Position numbers and translations under genes: made by a program
NCBI GenBank assembly: GCA_964019135.1
Contig: OZ025263.1
Location: 28,705,639 to 28,769,638 of the forward strand
Reading direction: 5' to 3'
Source: Arenicola marina
Lineage: Eukaryota > Annelida > Polychaeta > Arenicolidae
DNA length: 64,000 nt
Notes under the pieces: model-generated
The model's input: only the letters and a program-made list of their open reading frames with translations
Told to the model about the DNA's origin: nothing
Databases searched by the model: none
Shown here: positions 46,762 through 58,911 of the stretch, piece by piece
Layout: every line of letters starts with the position of its first letter
Numbering within the stretch: the stretch's first letter is position 1

Positions 46762-48389
46762 CCGTCTAAAGACCATATGGTCTCCCCACGAGGTGGGGGG
46801 AGGAGGTGATTGGGTAGCCATGAATCCATGGCTATGGTTGAAGAATCATAGCCATATAGCATTCTATAGTGAGAAATCAACTTCACATGACAAATTGAAT
46901 TGTTTAAGTACAGCTATCATAATTAGTTTCAACAATGTAAAAGTACTTTTCTACATATAATTACTGATGTATGAACTCTTCCAAAGTTGTTGAACTCTTC
47001 AAAAGGAGCCATAATTGTCTACTGGCATAAAAATTGACAACAACATGCCACCATTTTTTTTACAGGAAGTTGATCACTGCACATGTGCAAGGTCATCACA
47101 TGATATTATAAGCCATGCTAATTGGTTCATTGTTCAGGGACCCAGTCATTGGGTCAGTGAAAACACATGTTTTCATATGAATTCTGGTGACAGACTGGAC
47201 TATTTTTGCCTTGCAAGATAGGTTACTTGTGTGATTAGTCATTATACTTGTCAAGAAGTAATAAGTAAAGGATTAAGGTTTGTTTCTGCTATAAAACATT
47301 TCCCACAGCAAAGGAAAATCAGAGCTACACTTGCTCAAAGTCAAACAACCCCGAAAGGGGGTTGTTCCAGACCAGAATTTTACCTGTTTACTATGGAATG
47401 CTACTAGACTGTGTTTCAGCCCACACAGCCTAGGGTTCTGGGCTAGTGATTGGGGGTGGGGGAGCTTTGAATTGGAATCATCATGGCAGATCTCAGAAAG
47501 ACATGACTTGTAAATGCCTATACAACATGTAAAATGTGGTAAAATATTGCATAGACAAATTCTTGGATCGTCTTTTTCAGGTTGATTGTTATTAAAGAAT
47601 GCCAATTAATTCATGTTCACACCTGCTCCATGCAACCCTCCCCCACCCCACCCACCCTAACCCATACGGCCATTACACCGTTTGGGGCTACAAGTCTAAC
47701 CAGCTGACTAGAGGGCCCATGACATGCCAGTCGAAACTTGCCAAAAAACTTAGGCTCGAAATCGAATTGAAGTTGAAAAATGCCTGGTCTGCAAGAATCG
47801 TTTTACCAGAAATATTTTTTTACCTAGTCAACGTAGTGCAGTAAATAATTAAAAAATATCTTGAACGAGTTACATACAATGCAAACAGTAACTTGAAAGT
47901 AGTTTTAATTTAGCTACCTTGACACATTTAGTTACAAAAAGACTGATTTTAAATCGCCGCGCTCCTCAGTGGCCATATTTGTTTACAAGTTCTCTCACAC
48001 TTCACCGCTTGGCGGCACTGTACGCTTCTTGGAATATTGACTAATTACTGAAATATGCCACAGGCGCTCAGATCAGGGTTGAGTGAGCACGAATGACCGC
48101 CGCGAAAATTTTCGGTCACTCAGAGCTCGCTATGCAACGACATTGGTCACCTCAAACTATTTCCATTTGTGGCGGGATATCCACTAAACAACTATACTTG
48201 CTTTGGAAATAGTAGCACAATCTAAATGGTATAAAATATTGATAAATAAAAGATAATTATAAAGTATCCATATTTACGGGTTATCCCCACTTATTTGAGA
48301 ATAATTTAATCGTCGTCTAAAGTGTAATATTATCATGCGGGGCTGCTCTTGAACGCGGCGAACCATACCCCACTTCCGTTTCAAACTTG

Positions 48390-48460
48390 TACGCGTCTTT
48401 GACCAATCCGCCAATAGGGCTATAAAGTCTCGTTCGATTAGACTTCCGGTTTTTACTCAT
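48390..48460. promoter_or_regulatory. Promoter-like cluster (CCAAT, TATA-like, ETS)
   Basis: gaccaatccgccaatagggctataaagtc carries two CCAAT boxes and a TATAAA, followed by acttccggt (an ETS site). It may start CEP70 transcription on the minus strand 4 kb upstream of the first coding exon, or an unknown transcript on the plus strand. Pattern evidence only. Confidence 0.25.
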
Positions 48461-50559
48461 TTTGGGGACAAACAAACGAAGCACGTGTTCGGAACGAGTT
48501 TAGAATTTCTGCGCACACTGGTATCCTGACTATCTGTGACGTAGGCGTGACGTGTATGTTACGCAAAGAGAGAGACTGGGAACCAGACTACCTGCGCAAA
48601 AGGCAGGCGCCGAGGGGTGGGTCCATTGCGGAAGGCCTAGCGCTATGATTAAGATTATTTAAGAAATATAGCTTCACAAAACGGATGGATGACATATTTT
48701 TTATTCGTTTGCGCCATCACAATGACGAATATTTGTTACGACGGGACAATACGACTGAGAAAATATTTTTTTTTTGCATTTCTTACGAAAACGAGGCATT
48801 ATGACGTCACACGGATTCTCCCCGGTGACAACGTTGGCGCAACGCTTCAAACAGAAAACTTACAAAAATGAAGAAACTTGGTCTTTTCGTGATCCAAAAG
48901 TGATACGAAAACATCCAACTGGTCTTATTTTATCTTTACCATGTGGTTTAATGACGCACCCGTGTGTTGTTACTCCATGCACTGCACATTTTGACAGCGG
49001 AATGGTTAAGTCGATCACTTGTTCTCGCCATTTTTGTTACCGCGGAGGCACGCAAAACTCTGTGACGTCACTCTCTGCTTGGTGAACTTGCGAAAGCCAG
49101 GGTGCAGGGCTAAATTTAGAACGTTATTTTTAGCTTTGGAGTGTTTGGAAGACGGATTTTTCCTTGTATATTCCCAAAGTTCTGCGCTTCATCGCCTCCA
49201 AATATTTTAACGTATATCTCCCATAGCCATGTTTAGTGAAATGGTACTCATAGTCTTTAGAATAAACCTGGAAAGAAATTGACTTATAGCTGCCTATAGT
49301 TCAACATAGAGCACGTGGGTTTGTTTGTCCCCAAAACTGAAGTCTCGCGGCCCGATCGCGAGAACTGTGTAGCCCTATACCCGTAATTAAGCAACGCACC
49401 CCAGTTAATACGACTTGGTCTGAGCGCCTGTACCTGATGCGAAGGGGCGCCGGACCGAATCCCGTTAGTTCGGGGTGTGAACTTTTGTTGTCTCTAATAG
49501 CCTGGCTATTCGATCATATGCCTCCCTAATCTAATATAAATATATAACGGGACATTTTAATACTTTGTGACTAAATTGTATTTGTGGTTGTGCCATAAAC
49601 AACTTTGATAACACATGCTCAGGCCCCGGGCTCAGGTCTACTGCATTTAACACGTGCGGACTGTTGACTCACAATTGGGTCAATTGGTTTCTCCCGTTAG
49701 TAAACACCTAAACCGCAGAAGCGAACCTGGTTGTGTGAGAGGTACAAACTAATTACTCTGTTCTCTGTTCTCTGTAACCATCGGGTTACGGCGGAGAAAT
49801 ACCACACATAGATCGCCCGAGGGTTGCCGGAAAAGGGGTTGCAGGCTTGGCCGGGTCGCTGGAGCGGATGGCGGGATCTGCGGAAGTGCAGGATAATTAG
49901 GGGGGAGGGGGGGGGGCGGTTTTCGGGATGGAGACGTGTCCCCGTGGCAGGTAGACTTGAATGGAAATCAGTCGAAAAGGGATCAGGATAAGACGTTAGT
50001 CCCCGTCATCAAGCGGCTTAAAAATCTGGCCGATGATTTTTCTTTGTTTGTAGTGACGGCTTCACGCTTTTCGGTTAGTTTTCCTAGTTTTCGAGGTTTC
50101 AACGTCATTGCGATCACGTGCTCTGCTGGGAAAAGCGGGAGCAAGATGAAGAAATGAAGAGCGGTTTATGTGCGTTGTTGTTTTCAACTATTTCAACTAT
50201 TCAGTTGCATGACTCGTATCCTGCATGACACATCGAAACTGCTACACCCTGTCGTCTTTGAAAATTATGCTTTCTAAACTTAAGTCAAAACGTTTATGGA
50301 GGAAAATTTAATGTTTCTTCGGACCATTTCTGCCATTCTGGTAAATCAGTGGAGGCGGGAGGCTGGGGGGGGGGGGCGGGGGGGGGGTGTAGGGGCCCCA
50401 TAACGCATACTAAACTAATGTGCCTGCGCCCTGGCAAGCCCACTTCTCTAGGGGGGCATCGGTGTCAATGTTAAAACCCTTAGACGTTAGTAGGGAATCG
50501 ACTGTAGATTTTATTATAATGTGGATACATACAATCATATTGCTTACATATTCTATATA

Positions 50560-50690
50560 CCGTAAACTGCCTATTTGAAGCTGCTTACATATTCTATATA
50601 CCGTAAACTGCCTATTTGAAGCTGCATACATATTAGAAGCCGCACCCTAATCTTGGCCTCAAAACCGGGTTGGCAGGCATTTATCTATGA
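50560..50690. mobile_element. Two stacked left ends of the same mariner-like element
   Basis: ccgtaaactgcctatttgaagctgc occurs at 50560 and again about 41 bp later, followed by the first 75 bp of the element (ggcctcaaaaccgggttggcaggca). Confidence 0.8.
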
Positions 50691-51639
50691 ATAGGATGAC
50701 CAGACAAGCATGGTCTAGCTTACCTATGAGAGTATGTGTGTGCGCGCTGGTGGGAAAAAAACAAATTGGAATTACATGAATAGTTTTGTATGTCACTTGA
50801 TTAAAAGACATCATCATCTTCAATTGGTCACACTTGACTTACACGCCAAGTTGTTTCAATTGTCACGCGTCCAAAAGCCGTGAATCGTTTAATATTACGT
50901 GAATATTTTCTCGCATTTCTTGTTGCCTTCATGTGCCGTAATCCCATCTCCTTTAGAGAGCGTTTCCGGTGTACAAGCGCTAACAAAGTGATGCGGTCGA
51001 ATAGATTCATGCGCCAGTAACAACCGAAAACGAATCAAGCTCTGCCATATTTGCAGTTGCACTTCCTGTCGAGAAGCGGTGCGCACTAACGTGCAAATTG
51101 TGTGCTCGCTGTAACTGAAAGAGACTTGTCCCTGGCTTCATGCCGCGGGGTCTCCCGGCGTGATGAATAATATGGAGGGGGTTGATGGGGTACCTGCAGG
51201 AATAAAGGTAGCTGACGGTCGGAGCGGGATCAATTGCTACTTTTCCAGCATTTTCCGAAGGTGGATACTCGTCGTTAATTCCCCATCCGCTTCTGAGGGA
51301 GGGGAATACACCTGATGCTGCGAATACCCACAAATTAGTGAGAGCAGGGGCGGGAGTTCTCACCCGCCCGCTTTTCTGAAACGTCCCTAAGCAACAATGA
51401 ATGTGGTGCCCCTTGCCTGTTTGTACCGGATCCCCTACTTTGTTGGTATCAAGCTCGGGAGGTGGGGGCAGGGGCAGTGGGGGCGGAGTTGTTTAAGTTG
51501 TGCTTTCAAAGATTTTAATGCAATGATGTCACTGATCTGGTACAGTCAGACTATTTGAAACAAACAACTGTTAAACTACCATGACATGCTGTTTGATGTA
51601 ATGTAAAATCTGTACTTTACATTTCCCAACCAAAAATGT

Positions 51640-51790
51640 GAGCGCACCCAATGATTATTTCTTCCGGTGCGTGTGAACCCCAATCAAAACATGGCGCCTG
51701 CGGCAGCCAAGAAAGCTCAGAAATCACACAGCAGAGGGAAAAATTATCAAAACATAAGCATCAAGCAACGTCATATCCCAAATTGGTGAC
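51640..51790 (+). promoter_or_regulatory. Possible TATA-less promoter and first exon
   Basis: A CCAAT-like site (cccaatgatt), an ETS-type CTTCCGG at 51661, another ccaat and then aacATGGCGCC at 51691, which looks like a YY1-type start context. The ATG opens 32 codons (MAPAAAKKAQKSHSRGKNYQ...) and a donor-like AATAG/GTAACT follows at 51804. It could be the 5' exon of a plus-strand gene, perhaps the arylsulfatase. No family recognised. Confidence 0.3.
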
Positions 51791-51989
51791 AAATCAACAG
51801 AGAATAGGTAACTTTATGTAAATATGTAGTTCATTGCTAAATATCAAGGTGAAAAAGTAGTTTTATGACTGTGTAAAGGCCGACCAGATTTCGGGTGCAA
51901 TTCTGCTAATGGAAAGAGATTGCTAGGATGTAACGAAGTTCTGCGACTGGACCCATATCAGAGCGGACTACGTTACATCTATGGAACTA

Positions 51990-52498
51990 CCTCTCCGATT
52001 GCAGCTCTTATCAAGTGTCACACCAGGGGCTGGCTCTTACTGCATGTTTATGAATCACTGTTATACCTACCCAGTATCAAGTTTCTGTCTGGCACAATTA
52101 ACTTGCATTTGGTGCGAGGCTGGCGGCAGCCGTATCAATTTACACCACCTGAAACCTAGCCTATAATCATTAGTCTACAATAGGTGTAGGCAGAGTCGCG
52201 TGGCAGTAGTAATAAATAATATAACCGTAAGTAGCTAATTGTCAGTCTTGATTGCCATGGTAACACAATGTCTGTGAAAAGAACATCTTAGGACGCAGCT
52301 TTCAAGTTGAATTATCTCTCGACTTATTGACTTGTATGACGTTATGATGCAATATATTATTTTGGCCGGTAATTTTCGGCTTGTCTCGCCACGCTCATTT
52401 TAAAACAGCAAAAGGCCCTATTTAAAGCTGTACCCTGACGTTGCGACTCAAACTCAGAAAGTGGAATCTCCTACTTCCTTATATAAGCTCTGGCTTAC
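51990..52498. mobile_element. Internal and right part of the mariner-like element
   Basis: Matches 44565-45075 closely over most of its length (gcatgtttatgaatcactg, ggtgcgaggc, caataggtgt...gcagagtcgcgtggca). The TIR itself is lost at the right (tataagctctggcttacg). Confidence 0.85.
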
Positions 52499-54200
52499 GA
52501 TACCTTGTTCTATCTTTTGACGTCAAGAAAGTTAAAATATGCCAACATTAGATTGGGGTCAGGGTAAATGCCCGATGTATTTCTGATCCTTCCGATCTTC
52601 CTCAGTTCTTTAGTTTATAGTGGGGCCTTGTCAATTAATTACCTGTAACAGCAGAGTACTCCACAAGCCCCAGCAGCCGGCGATAACGGTGGCTACTTGT
52701 ATTACTTGCGCCGTCTACTTTTTTCATATTAATAAGCTTATTTTCTGTGACAAATATGTGTTGTTTTTGCGCCTTTCGGTGCACCATACTGTCATCTCAG
52801 CTGGGTAGTGTAGGTAATGGTGCAAGTAGAGGACCAATCAGAATGCTTCTTGGAGGCAGCAGCGTCATATATCAATCATCACATAGCAACAACCAAAATG
52901 GTGAAGTGAATCTCGCAAAGCAATCTGCACAAGTTTTTCACCGCTAAACAGGCCAAAATAGATGGTATCACTGACCCACCCACCCACCACCCATGATAAT
53001 GATTAAAAGCATATTTCAATTGTCTCCCTCCCTCCCAAAAAGAGTTTTTTTCTAGAATAAATTACTAGCCCCAAGGCCCATAAATGCTGTAGATTCACAT
53101 TAAATTTTGTAAACAGGTTAAAGACTCAACACTCATGTTTGTCAGAGTACTGTGTCGCAAGGACTGTTTTGGCTGAGATTTGTGGAAAAGCAAGCTGCAA
53201 ATGAAAAGTCATAGGACTTGTGATCTGTGTTGGTTTTAGAGAAATGTGAAAACACCAAGGACGTCTGTGAAATTTCAAATTTTTATGCTATCAGGAGCAT
53301 TTTACAGGCAAGTCTGCTGCCACTTTAGTGCAAGCCTGTGAGAGATGAAGTGGCCTGTCGTAAGGCATAGTTGTGATCTCCAGCATTATATGCCGTTCTC
53401 ACCCATAAGAGAAACTCTTTACCAGCTGTTTATACATTTTGCAACAGGGCTTAGAGTTACATATCGAGCTCTTTCCCGCCAAACTAAGCCTAGGTGAAAT
53501 TTAAATCAAAATGTGCAGAAAACTCTTAGCACTGCTACTTATACCGAAGCATTGTGAAGCACACAAACTGATGACGTTTACCACTAAAATGAAAACTTAT
53601 GGTAAATTGATATCACAGTCAAGGCTAAGATACTTCATTTGGCAGTCTGGCATGCATGGAGCATAGACAAAGGAAATCTTGCATGAATCAAGGACTGATT
53701 CTTATTTGTATTTTGATCTCTTTATTTTTTGCGGGAAAGTGTTCGATATGCAACTTTAACTAAAATATGTCACTGTGTTCCTGAGATATAAAGTTATGAT
53801 CCTGGTGAGTAATTTTCCTTTGTAATTGCCAATTAATGTCACATTTCCACAAAATGTATTTTAGTTTAAAGGTCTTTCTCACCACTAAGCGCCATCCATA
53901 TTTATCAACTTCGCTTCCAGAGTAGTTTGCGGCATAAGTGCTTCATACAGAATAAATTCATTGAACCAGGCCTATTTGGGAGCTGCCTTGCAAAAGATGC
54001 CCCCTTCTCTTTATTTAGGCTCTAACCGCTGTTGCGTTGAGTACATGTAGTGCAGTTGAGCACCAGTTTGCATACAGAATAAATTTATCAAACACTGCCT
54101 ATTTGGGCCAAAATGACTGCATTGGTATATTGAATCATTAATTTTTGAATGAGTCAAATTTAATTGACCCTCAAAGTTGTGCTTACTTTGGTTTCAGAAC
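52499..54200. other. Upstream flank of arylsulfatase
   Basis: No exon recognised. caggcctatttgggagctgcctt and cactgcctatttgggcc at 53967 and 54094 hint at another copy of a 'ctgcctatttg' transposon end. Confidence 0.4.
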
Positions 54201-54258
54201 TTCAGGAAATTGGATCATATTTGTTATTGGCCAACTTCAGGAAGACTCCCAAGCTACA

Positions 54259-54378
54259 ATGACCTTGATGCATACAGTAATATGGCTGTTGGATTGTGTG
54301 TTGATTCTGTTGGCTTGTGCCACCACAGAGGCCTTTTCATCGAAGCCAAACATCATAGTCATACTTGCTGATGATTTG
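54259..54378 (+). CDS. Arylsulfatase exon 1: signal peptide and first metal ligands
   Basis: Forty codons from ATG to GATTTG/GTATGT. The frame stays open upstream to 54145, but a TTTGGTTTCAG acceptor near 54200 suggests that the exon begins there with 5' UTR. Contains the hydrophobic signal and KPNIIVILADDL with the calcium-binding Asp pair. Confidence 0.87.
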
Positions 54379-55476
54379 GTATGTAATTGTAACTGGTAAC
54401 ATTTATAGAAATTTCTTTTATATGTAATGTAATGTTCACCAATATATTTGGGGTGATAGTTTTGTTTTAGATAAATGAATCAATCTGTTTAGTTACAGTT
54501 AGATTAAATTGAACTTTATGCTTGTTCAAATTACATAAAATGCAGTTGAGTTAGCGAATGATAGAGAGTGAATAAGTATTACTAGAAATGATATATGTTG
54601 ATGAGCTAAGTAACCAACTGTAATGTCAAATAATGTTTATAGTTATTATGTATTTATAGATCCATGTGGTATCCGAAGGTAGCATATATCACAACTATAT
54701 ATCTGGCGTCAGATTTGTGGAAGCTTATGGGCTATGTTGCCAATTTGATTTCTTTCTACTGTCCACAGGGCTGGGATGATGTTGGCTTCCACGGGTCCAA
54801 ACAAATACCTACACCAAACCTGGACGACCTGGCATACGATGGGATAACCTTGGCCAACTACTACGTCCAGCCTATCTGCACTCCGTCAAGAGCTGCTCTA
54901 CTTAGCGGACGACATCCCATACAGCTAGGTGTGTTGTGGTGTGTGGCGTCACCCTGTTGCATAGTGGGTAGCATGTTTGCCTTTTGTCGATGGTTGGTTG
55001 TATACTCAAGACGCTTTTAACCACTTTTGGTCATATCGCGTCAATGGGAGAAGGAAGGGAGAGTGGAGCCATTTCCCCGGGGGTAATCCCCTACTCTTTG
55101 CAAAGAAGTACATGGGATCTTTATCCTAAAGGTGAGCGCTCTGGCCCACTGAGATACTGGGCCGACCCCTGTGTCCTAGGCCAGCGCAAGCAGCCGGCGC
55201 TTGGTTTGGACCTCAGTCGTGCAAATGTCTATGTCTGCGCACAATAAAGATCCCATTATATGGCGAGGGGAAAGCAAAGATAAAATATATGTTATGAATG
55301 TGAGTGAACTAGCTAGAACAGTCTGAGGTACTTCAGATTCATTCCTGTGGTGTTTTGTTGCAGGCCTTCAGACAGGTGTACCTATGTCTTCACAACCGTA
55401 TGGCCTCGGTCTCAATGAGACCATATTGCCGCAATATCTTGCGAAAATGGGCTACACTTCCAAGATGGTGGGCAAG
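54259..55476 (+). CDS. Arylsulfatase B-like enzyme, N-terminal three exons
   Basis: Sulfatase of the ARSB/ARSI/ARSJ group, which hydrolyses sulfate esters (ARSB: 4-sulfate of N-acetylgalactosamine in dermatan and chondroitin sulfate, in lysosomes). Exons 54259-54378, 54769-54928 and 55364-55476 join in phase. A signal peptide (WLLDCVLILLACATTEAF) is followed by PNIIVILADDLGWDDVGFHG, whose two aspartates bind calcium, then NYYVQPICTPSRAALLSGRH. CTPSR is the C-x-P-S-R motif whose cysteine becomes formylglycine. The last exon ends GYTSKMVGK, where the family continues with WHLG. No such exon occurs in the remaining 8.5 kb, so the gene either has a very long intron and continues past the window or is truncated. 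The start ATG is the one before the signal peptide; a second in-frame ATG follows three codons later. Confidence 0.9.
54769..54928 (+). CDS. Arylsulfatase exon 2: CTPSR active-site motif
   Basis: Acceptor TTCTACTGTCCACAG, donor AGCTAG/GTGTGT. Reads GWDDVGFHGSKQIPTPNLDD then NYYVQPICTPSRAALLSGRH. The cysteine of CTPSR is the residue converted to formylglycine by SUMF1. All key residues are present. Confidence 0.93.
54991..55164 (-). mobile_element. SINE family A, head deleted, in arylsulfatase intron
   Basis: Tail and body to tatcct, then directly gagcgctctggcccactgag of the head; the B-box part is missing. Confidence 0.82.
55364..55476 (+). CDS. Arylsulfatase exon 3
   Basis: Acceptor TGTTTTGTTGCAG, donor GGCAAG/GTAAGT. 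Two bases complete a Gly, then LQTGVPMSSQPYGLGLNETI and LPQYLAKMGYTSKMVGK. Human ARSB has GLQ.. and LLPQLLKEAGYTTHMVGK here. The exon ends exactly before the expected WHLG. Confidence 0.9.
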
Positions 55477-55666
55477 GTAAGTGGCATGACACTTACATGT
55501 GGGGTGTTTATCATGTTTCACCGATCTGTAACTCATAGAAGCCCATCCAAACTAAACGGGAATTTCATATTTTGATATAACTGTGGTGTTGCACACCAAA
55601 TCCATCAATCCAAAAGGAGGAGAACTGCGTGGAAGTGGTCTATTTGCTACACTTCATATAAAGTCA

Positions 55667-56229
55667 GTCATAAATGCCGTAGACACGTTTCGGCCCATAT
55701 TTTCCGCGATTGTGCTGCGATCGCTCTACAAATCACTGACATGAGAAAGTAACACTAGACCATTTTAATGATACCAAGGTGATGATACCAAACTTTCGTT
55801 TGTACTGAGATGTTATCCTTTTCTATGATAGAAAGAATATTTCTCCATGCTGACACTCCATTGGCAGCAGACACACTTTCGCAAATAGACTAAATCACAG
55901 ACAATGAAACGCTCTATAGTTGCCATGGCATCCTCGTGGCTGGTAGAAATATAGAGCATGTATTGTTCAGAGCACGTTCGGCGCCATGGCAACCATCATT
56001 TTATGACGCGTCTTTTAGTATTTTGTCGACAGAGCGTTTTCTGCCAATGGCGTGTCGGCATGGAAAAATATTTGTTGTGTCATAAAAAAGGATAACATCG
56101 CAGTACAAACGTAAGTTTGGTATCATTAAAATGGTCTAATGTTGCTTTCTCACGTCAGTGATTTTGAGAGTGATGGAGAAAAATTCGCGGAAAATATGGG
56201 CCGAAACGTATGTCTGCGGTATTTATGAC
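55667..56229. mobile_element. 563-bp foldback element (long inverted repeat)
   Basis: Left arm gtcataaatgccgtagacac... to cactccattggcagcag (about 200 bp) is repeated inverted as ctgccaatggcgtgtcggca... to gcggtatttatgac, with a spacer of about 160 bp. Arms are about 85-90 percent alike by eye. No coding capacity. In the arylsulfatase locus downstream of exon 3. Confidence 0.85.
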
Positions 56230-56718
56230 TTTGACTATAATATGTGTCGCACACCAAATGACTATAATTGTGGTGGCTTACTTGTTTTAAGGCTTTGTTG
56301 CAACTGTTCATCAAAATGTGTGGTCGTTGTCATTTTTCACAATTTACCTGTGCGTCACATAGAACGTGTCAGGTGCTTCAACTTCCTTTCAGGGTTTTTA
56401 TACACATCCATTTTATGTTTAACATTGCGTGGACCGTTTTTTTACTGATAAAAGCCAGTCTGTTGCCTTACCGCCTTACACTGTATGGAGATATAACGCC
56501 GCATTCATAACAACGATGGATTGTGTGCTAACTACCCAATTAAATCGGTCACAAATTAGCACCACAAGAGGAGGTGAAAAGTAGGTCTACTGCTAAGTTA
56601 CGCATTCATGTTGAAACGACAAAGGGGAACCTTACTCGATAGGTGGGGCGTGCACTATCAATTCGGGCCGGCAGTGGGTTAAGCCTTCTGGATCATCTGT
56701 GTTTACATATGGGATCGT

Positions 56719-57648
56719 AGATTTTCGTCTTATGTCGGTGTGTTCGGTTTGTCTGTCTGTCTGTCTGTCGGAGCATTATCTGTCGAATGACTAAAGATAT
56801 CGTTCTCTTCTTTTACCAAAACATTCCGGCAGCCAATCGACAGGTCAAGTTCGTAGATGGGCCATGTAGGTCAAAGGTGAAGGTCACAGGAATTTTTCGA
56901 AATTCGCTTAACCATTGATAGATAGGACCAAAAATCGGCAAAATCGCTATAGCGTTCCGAGTTTTTGCTTAATGACGCTCAGAATTAATTCACGTATTAG
57001 GCTCGTAAGTACCTTGTATACGGTGTTTTAATTTTGAAAATCGTCCGAATAGTTCTTCCGCAAAAAATTCCCAAAGTTTAACATGGGACCCTATGGGACC
57101 ATTTTGGCGGGAACCAGGCCTCCTCAATTTCTCCATGAAAGGGACATGTCAGACAAACGACACGTTGCGTGAGACATGACATTAGTATTTGGGCGTAAAA
57201 TATTATATTGACCAAGGTCACGCTTCCAAGGTCAAGGTCACATCAAGGTCATGGTTACGAAACATGTATTCCCGCGTAATTTCGTTAATATTTGGACTAG
57301 AGATTCGCGGTTTGTTTCAGAGTATTCTTCAGAGAGATACGCAAAAGTAATGTGTCCTCAGATTTCACCTCACTTTTATAGTTTTCGAGTAATTGGATGA
57401 TCAATTTTGACATTGCCGAAAGCGCAAAAAATTCGCTGTGACTACATAAATGCAGGTAGATGACTCATATGTGGTGGAATATGTACCCATATTACTGGCA
57501 TCATGTTTGCCAAATTGCATCAAAATCAAAGCAGTAGTTTGGACGCTAGCAAATAATCACACGTTAACATGGCCAAGCCCACTATAAGGCCTCGATACGC
57601 CAAATGACTGACGTCGTGCCATGCCAAAGTCATGAAATGGGCCTTAAA
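56719..57648 (+). repeat. AGGTCA-rich dispersed repeat, copy 3
   Basis: Nearly full length, about 90 percent alike to copy 1 by eye; the 3' end stops at gaaatgggccttaaa. Confidence 0.88.
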
Positions 57649-58321
57649 GTCCATCTCTTGGGGGGGTATTTGTTTCTAAACCACTGTCAAATATACATTT
57701 CTCAGTGGTTACTAAAGCCATTTATCAGATGCAATTATTTTACAATGTCTCGTATGCCATAAATATTAATATCTAAAGTCACCAAAATAAACTCAAGCAG
57801 CGAACGATCCATTTCCAAACCCCCGCCCAGAGTAGAGATTGGTGACGTCACAAGATGATCCGGTTTGAGTGCGCCTCGCTCGCTTCGACTGCCCGCGGTG
57901 TTTGAATGTAGCTTACGTGCAGGGAAGCTCTAACTCAGATGTGTATTTCGATTAACATTAACTCATGATGAATATTTGCCACATGTAGATGTAGATAGAC
58001 CTAGATCAATTACATTATAGGTGTGTGATTGTTGGTTAGCGCAACATTCGTGACACTGACACTGAGAGAAAACAAACAGCTGCAGTGGCCGCCGCCCTAA
58101 TTCCGACGACGTATGCAGCGTGTAAGCACATTGCCCTAATTAGGCTACATATGCAGCGTATATGCCACCTCCCCACCCCTTATGACCCCCTAACCCATAT
58201 GTGTATACATAGCCCTAATAGAATACCTACCCACCCCCCCTGGTACCATATGATTAGGCGGCTACAATATCCATGAAATACTTAAGAACGAAGGATACAA
58301 TGTTACATATTTATTGTCATC

Positions 58322-58767
58322 AACAAATATTATACATACGTACATACATACATACATACATAGATACAGACATACATACTTACAGACAGACATGACATAC
58401 ATGACATGCATACATGACATACATACATGACATACATACATGACATACATACATGACATACATACATGACATACATGACATGCATACATGACATACATAC
58501 ATGACATACATACATGACATACATGACATACATGACATGCATACATGACATACATACATGACATACATACATACATGACATACATACATGGCATACATAC
58601 ATGACATACATGACATACATGACATGCATACATGACATACATACATGACATACATACATGACATACATACATGACATACATACATGACATACATACATGA
58701 CATACATACATACATGACATACATACATGACATACAGACATGACAGACATGACATACATACATACAT

Positions 58768-58798
<31 letters not shown>

Positions 58799-58852
58799 TG
58801 ACATACATGACATACATGACATACATACATACATACATGACATACATAAGGC
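58322..58852. repeat. Complex microsatellite (CATACATACATGA)n
   Basis: Mix of 9- to 13-bp units catacatgacatacatacatga with a short gacagacagaca run. Gives meaningless Cys/Met/Tyr/Val frames on the minus strand. Confidence 0.95.
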
Positions 58853-58911
58853 CTACGATAACTTTATAATGCAACGTATGACGAGCGATACATGAATTCC
58901 TAATTTTTATG

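Larger units (their letters stand above)
45094..51639. other. No coding exon recognised
   Basis: Mostly unique sequence upstream of CEP70, with the elements listed at 46.4 and 50.6 kb. Frames at 48774-49085 and 51007-51363 (minus) lack recognisable motifs. Confidence 0.45.

Noticed and set aside
49400..49490. tRNA-like fold (gcaccccag...gttcggggtgt)
   Set aside because: The ends could pair as an acceptor stem, but no normal D, anticodon and T arms can be drawn and the B box is poor.
51007..51363. 118-codon minus-strand frame
   Set aside because: No recognisable motif, no splice context, composition not convincing.
58262..58874. 160-190 codon minus-strand frames rich in Cys, Met, Tyr and Val
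   Set aside because: Pure translation of the gacatacatacat microsatellite; similar peptides in three frames.
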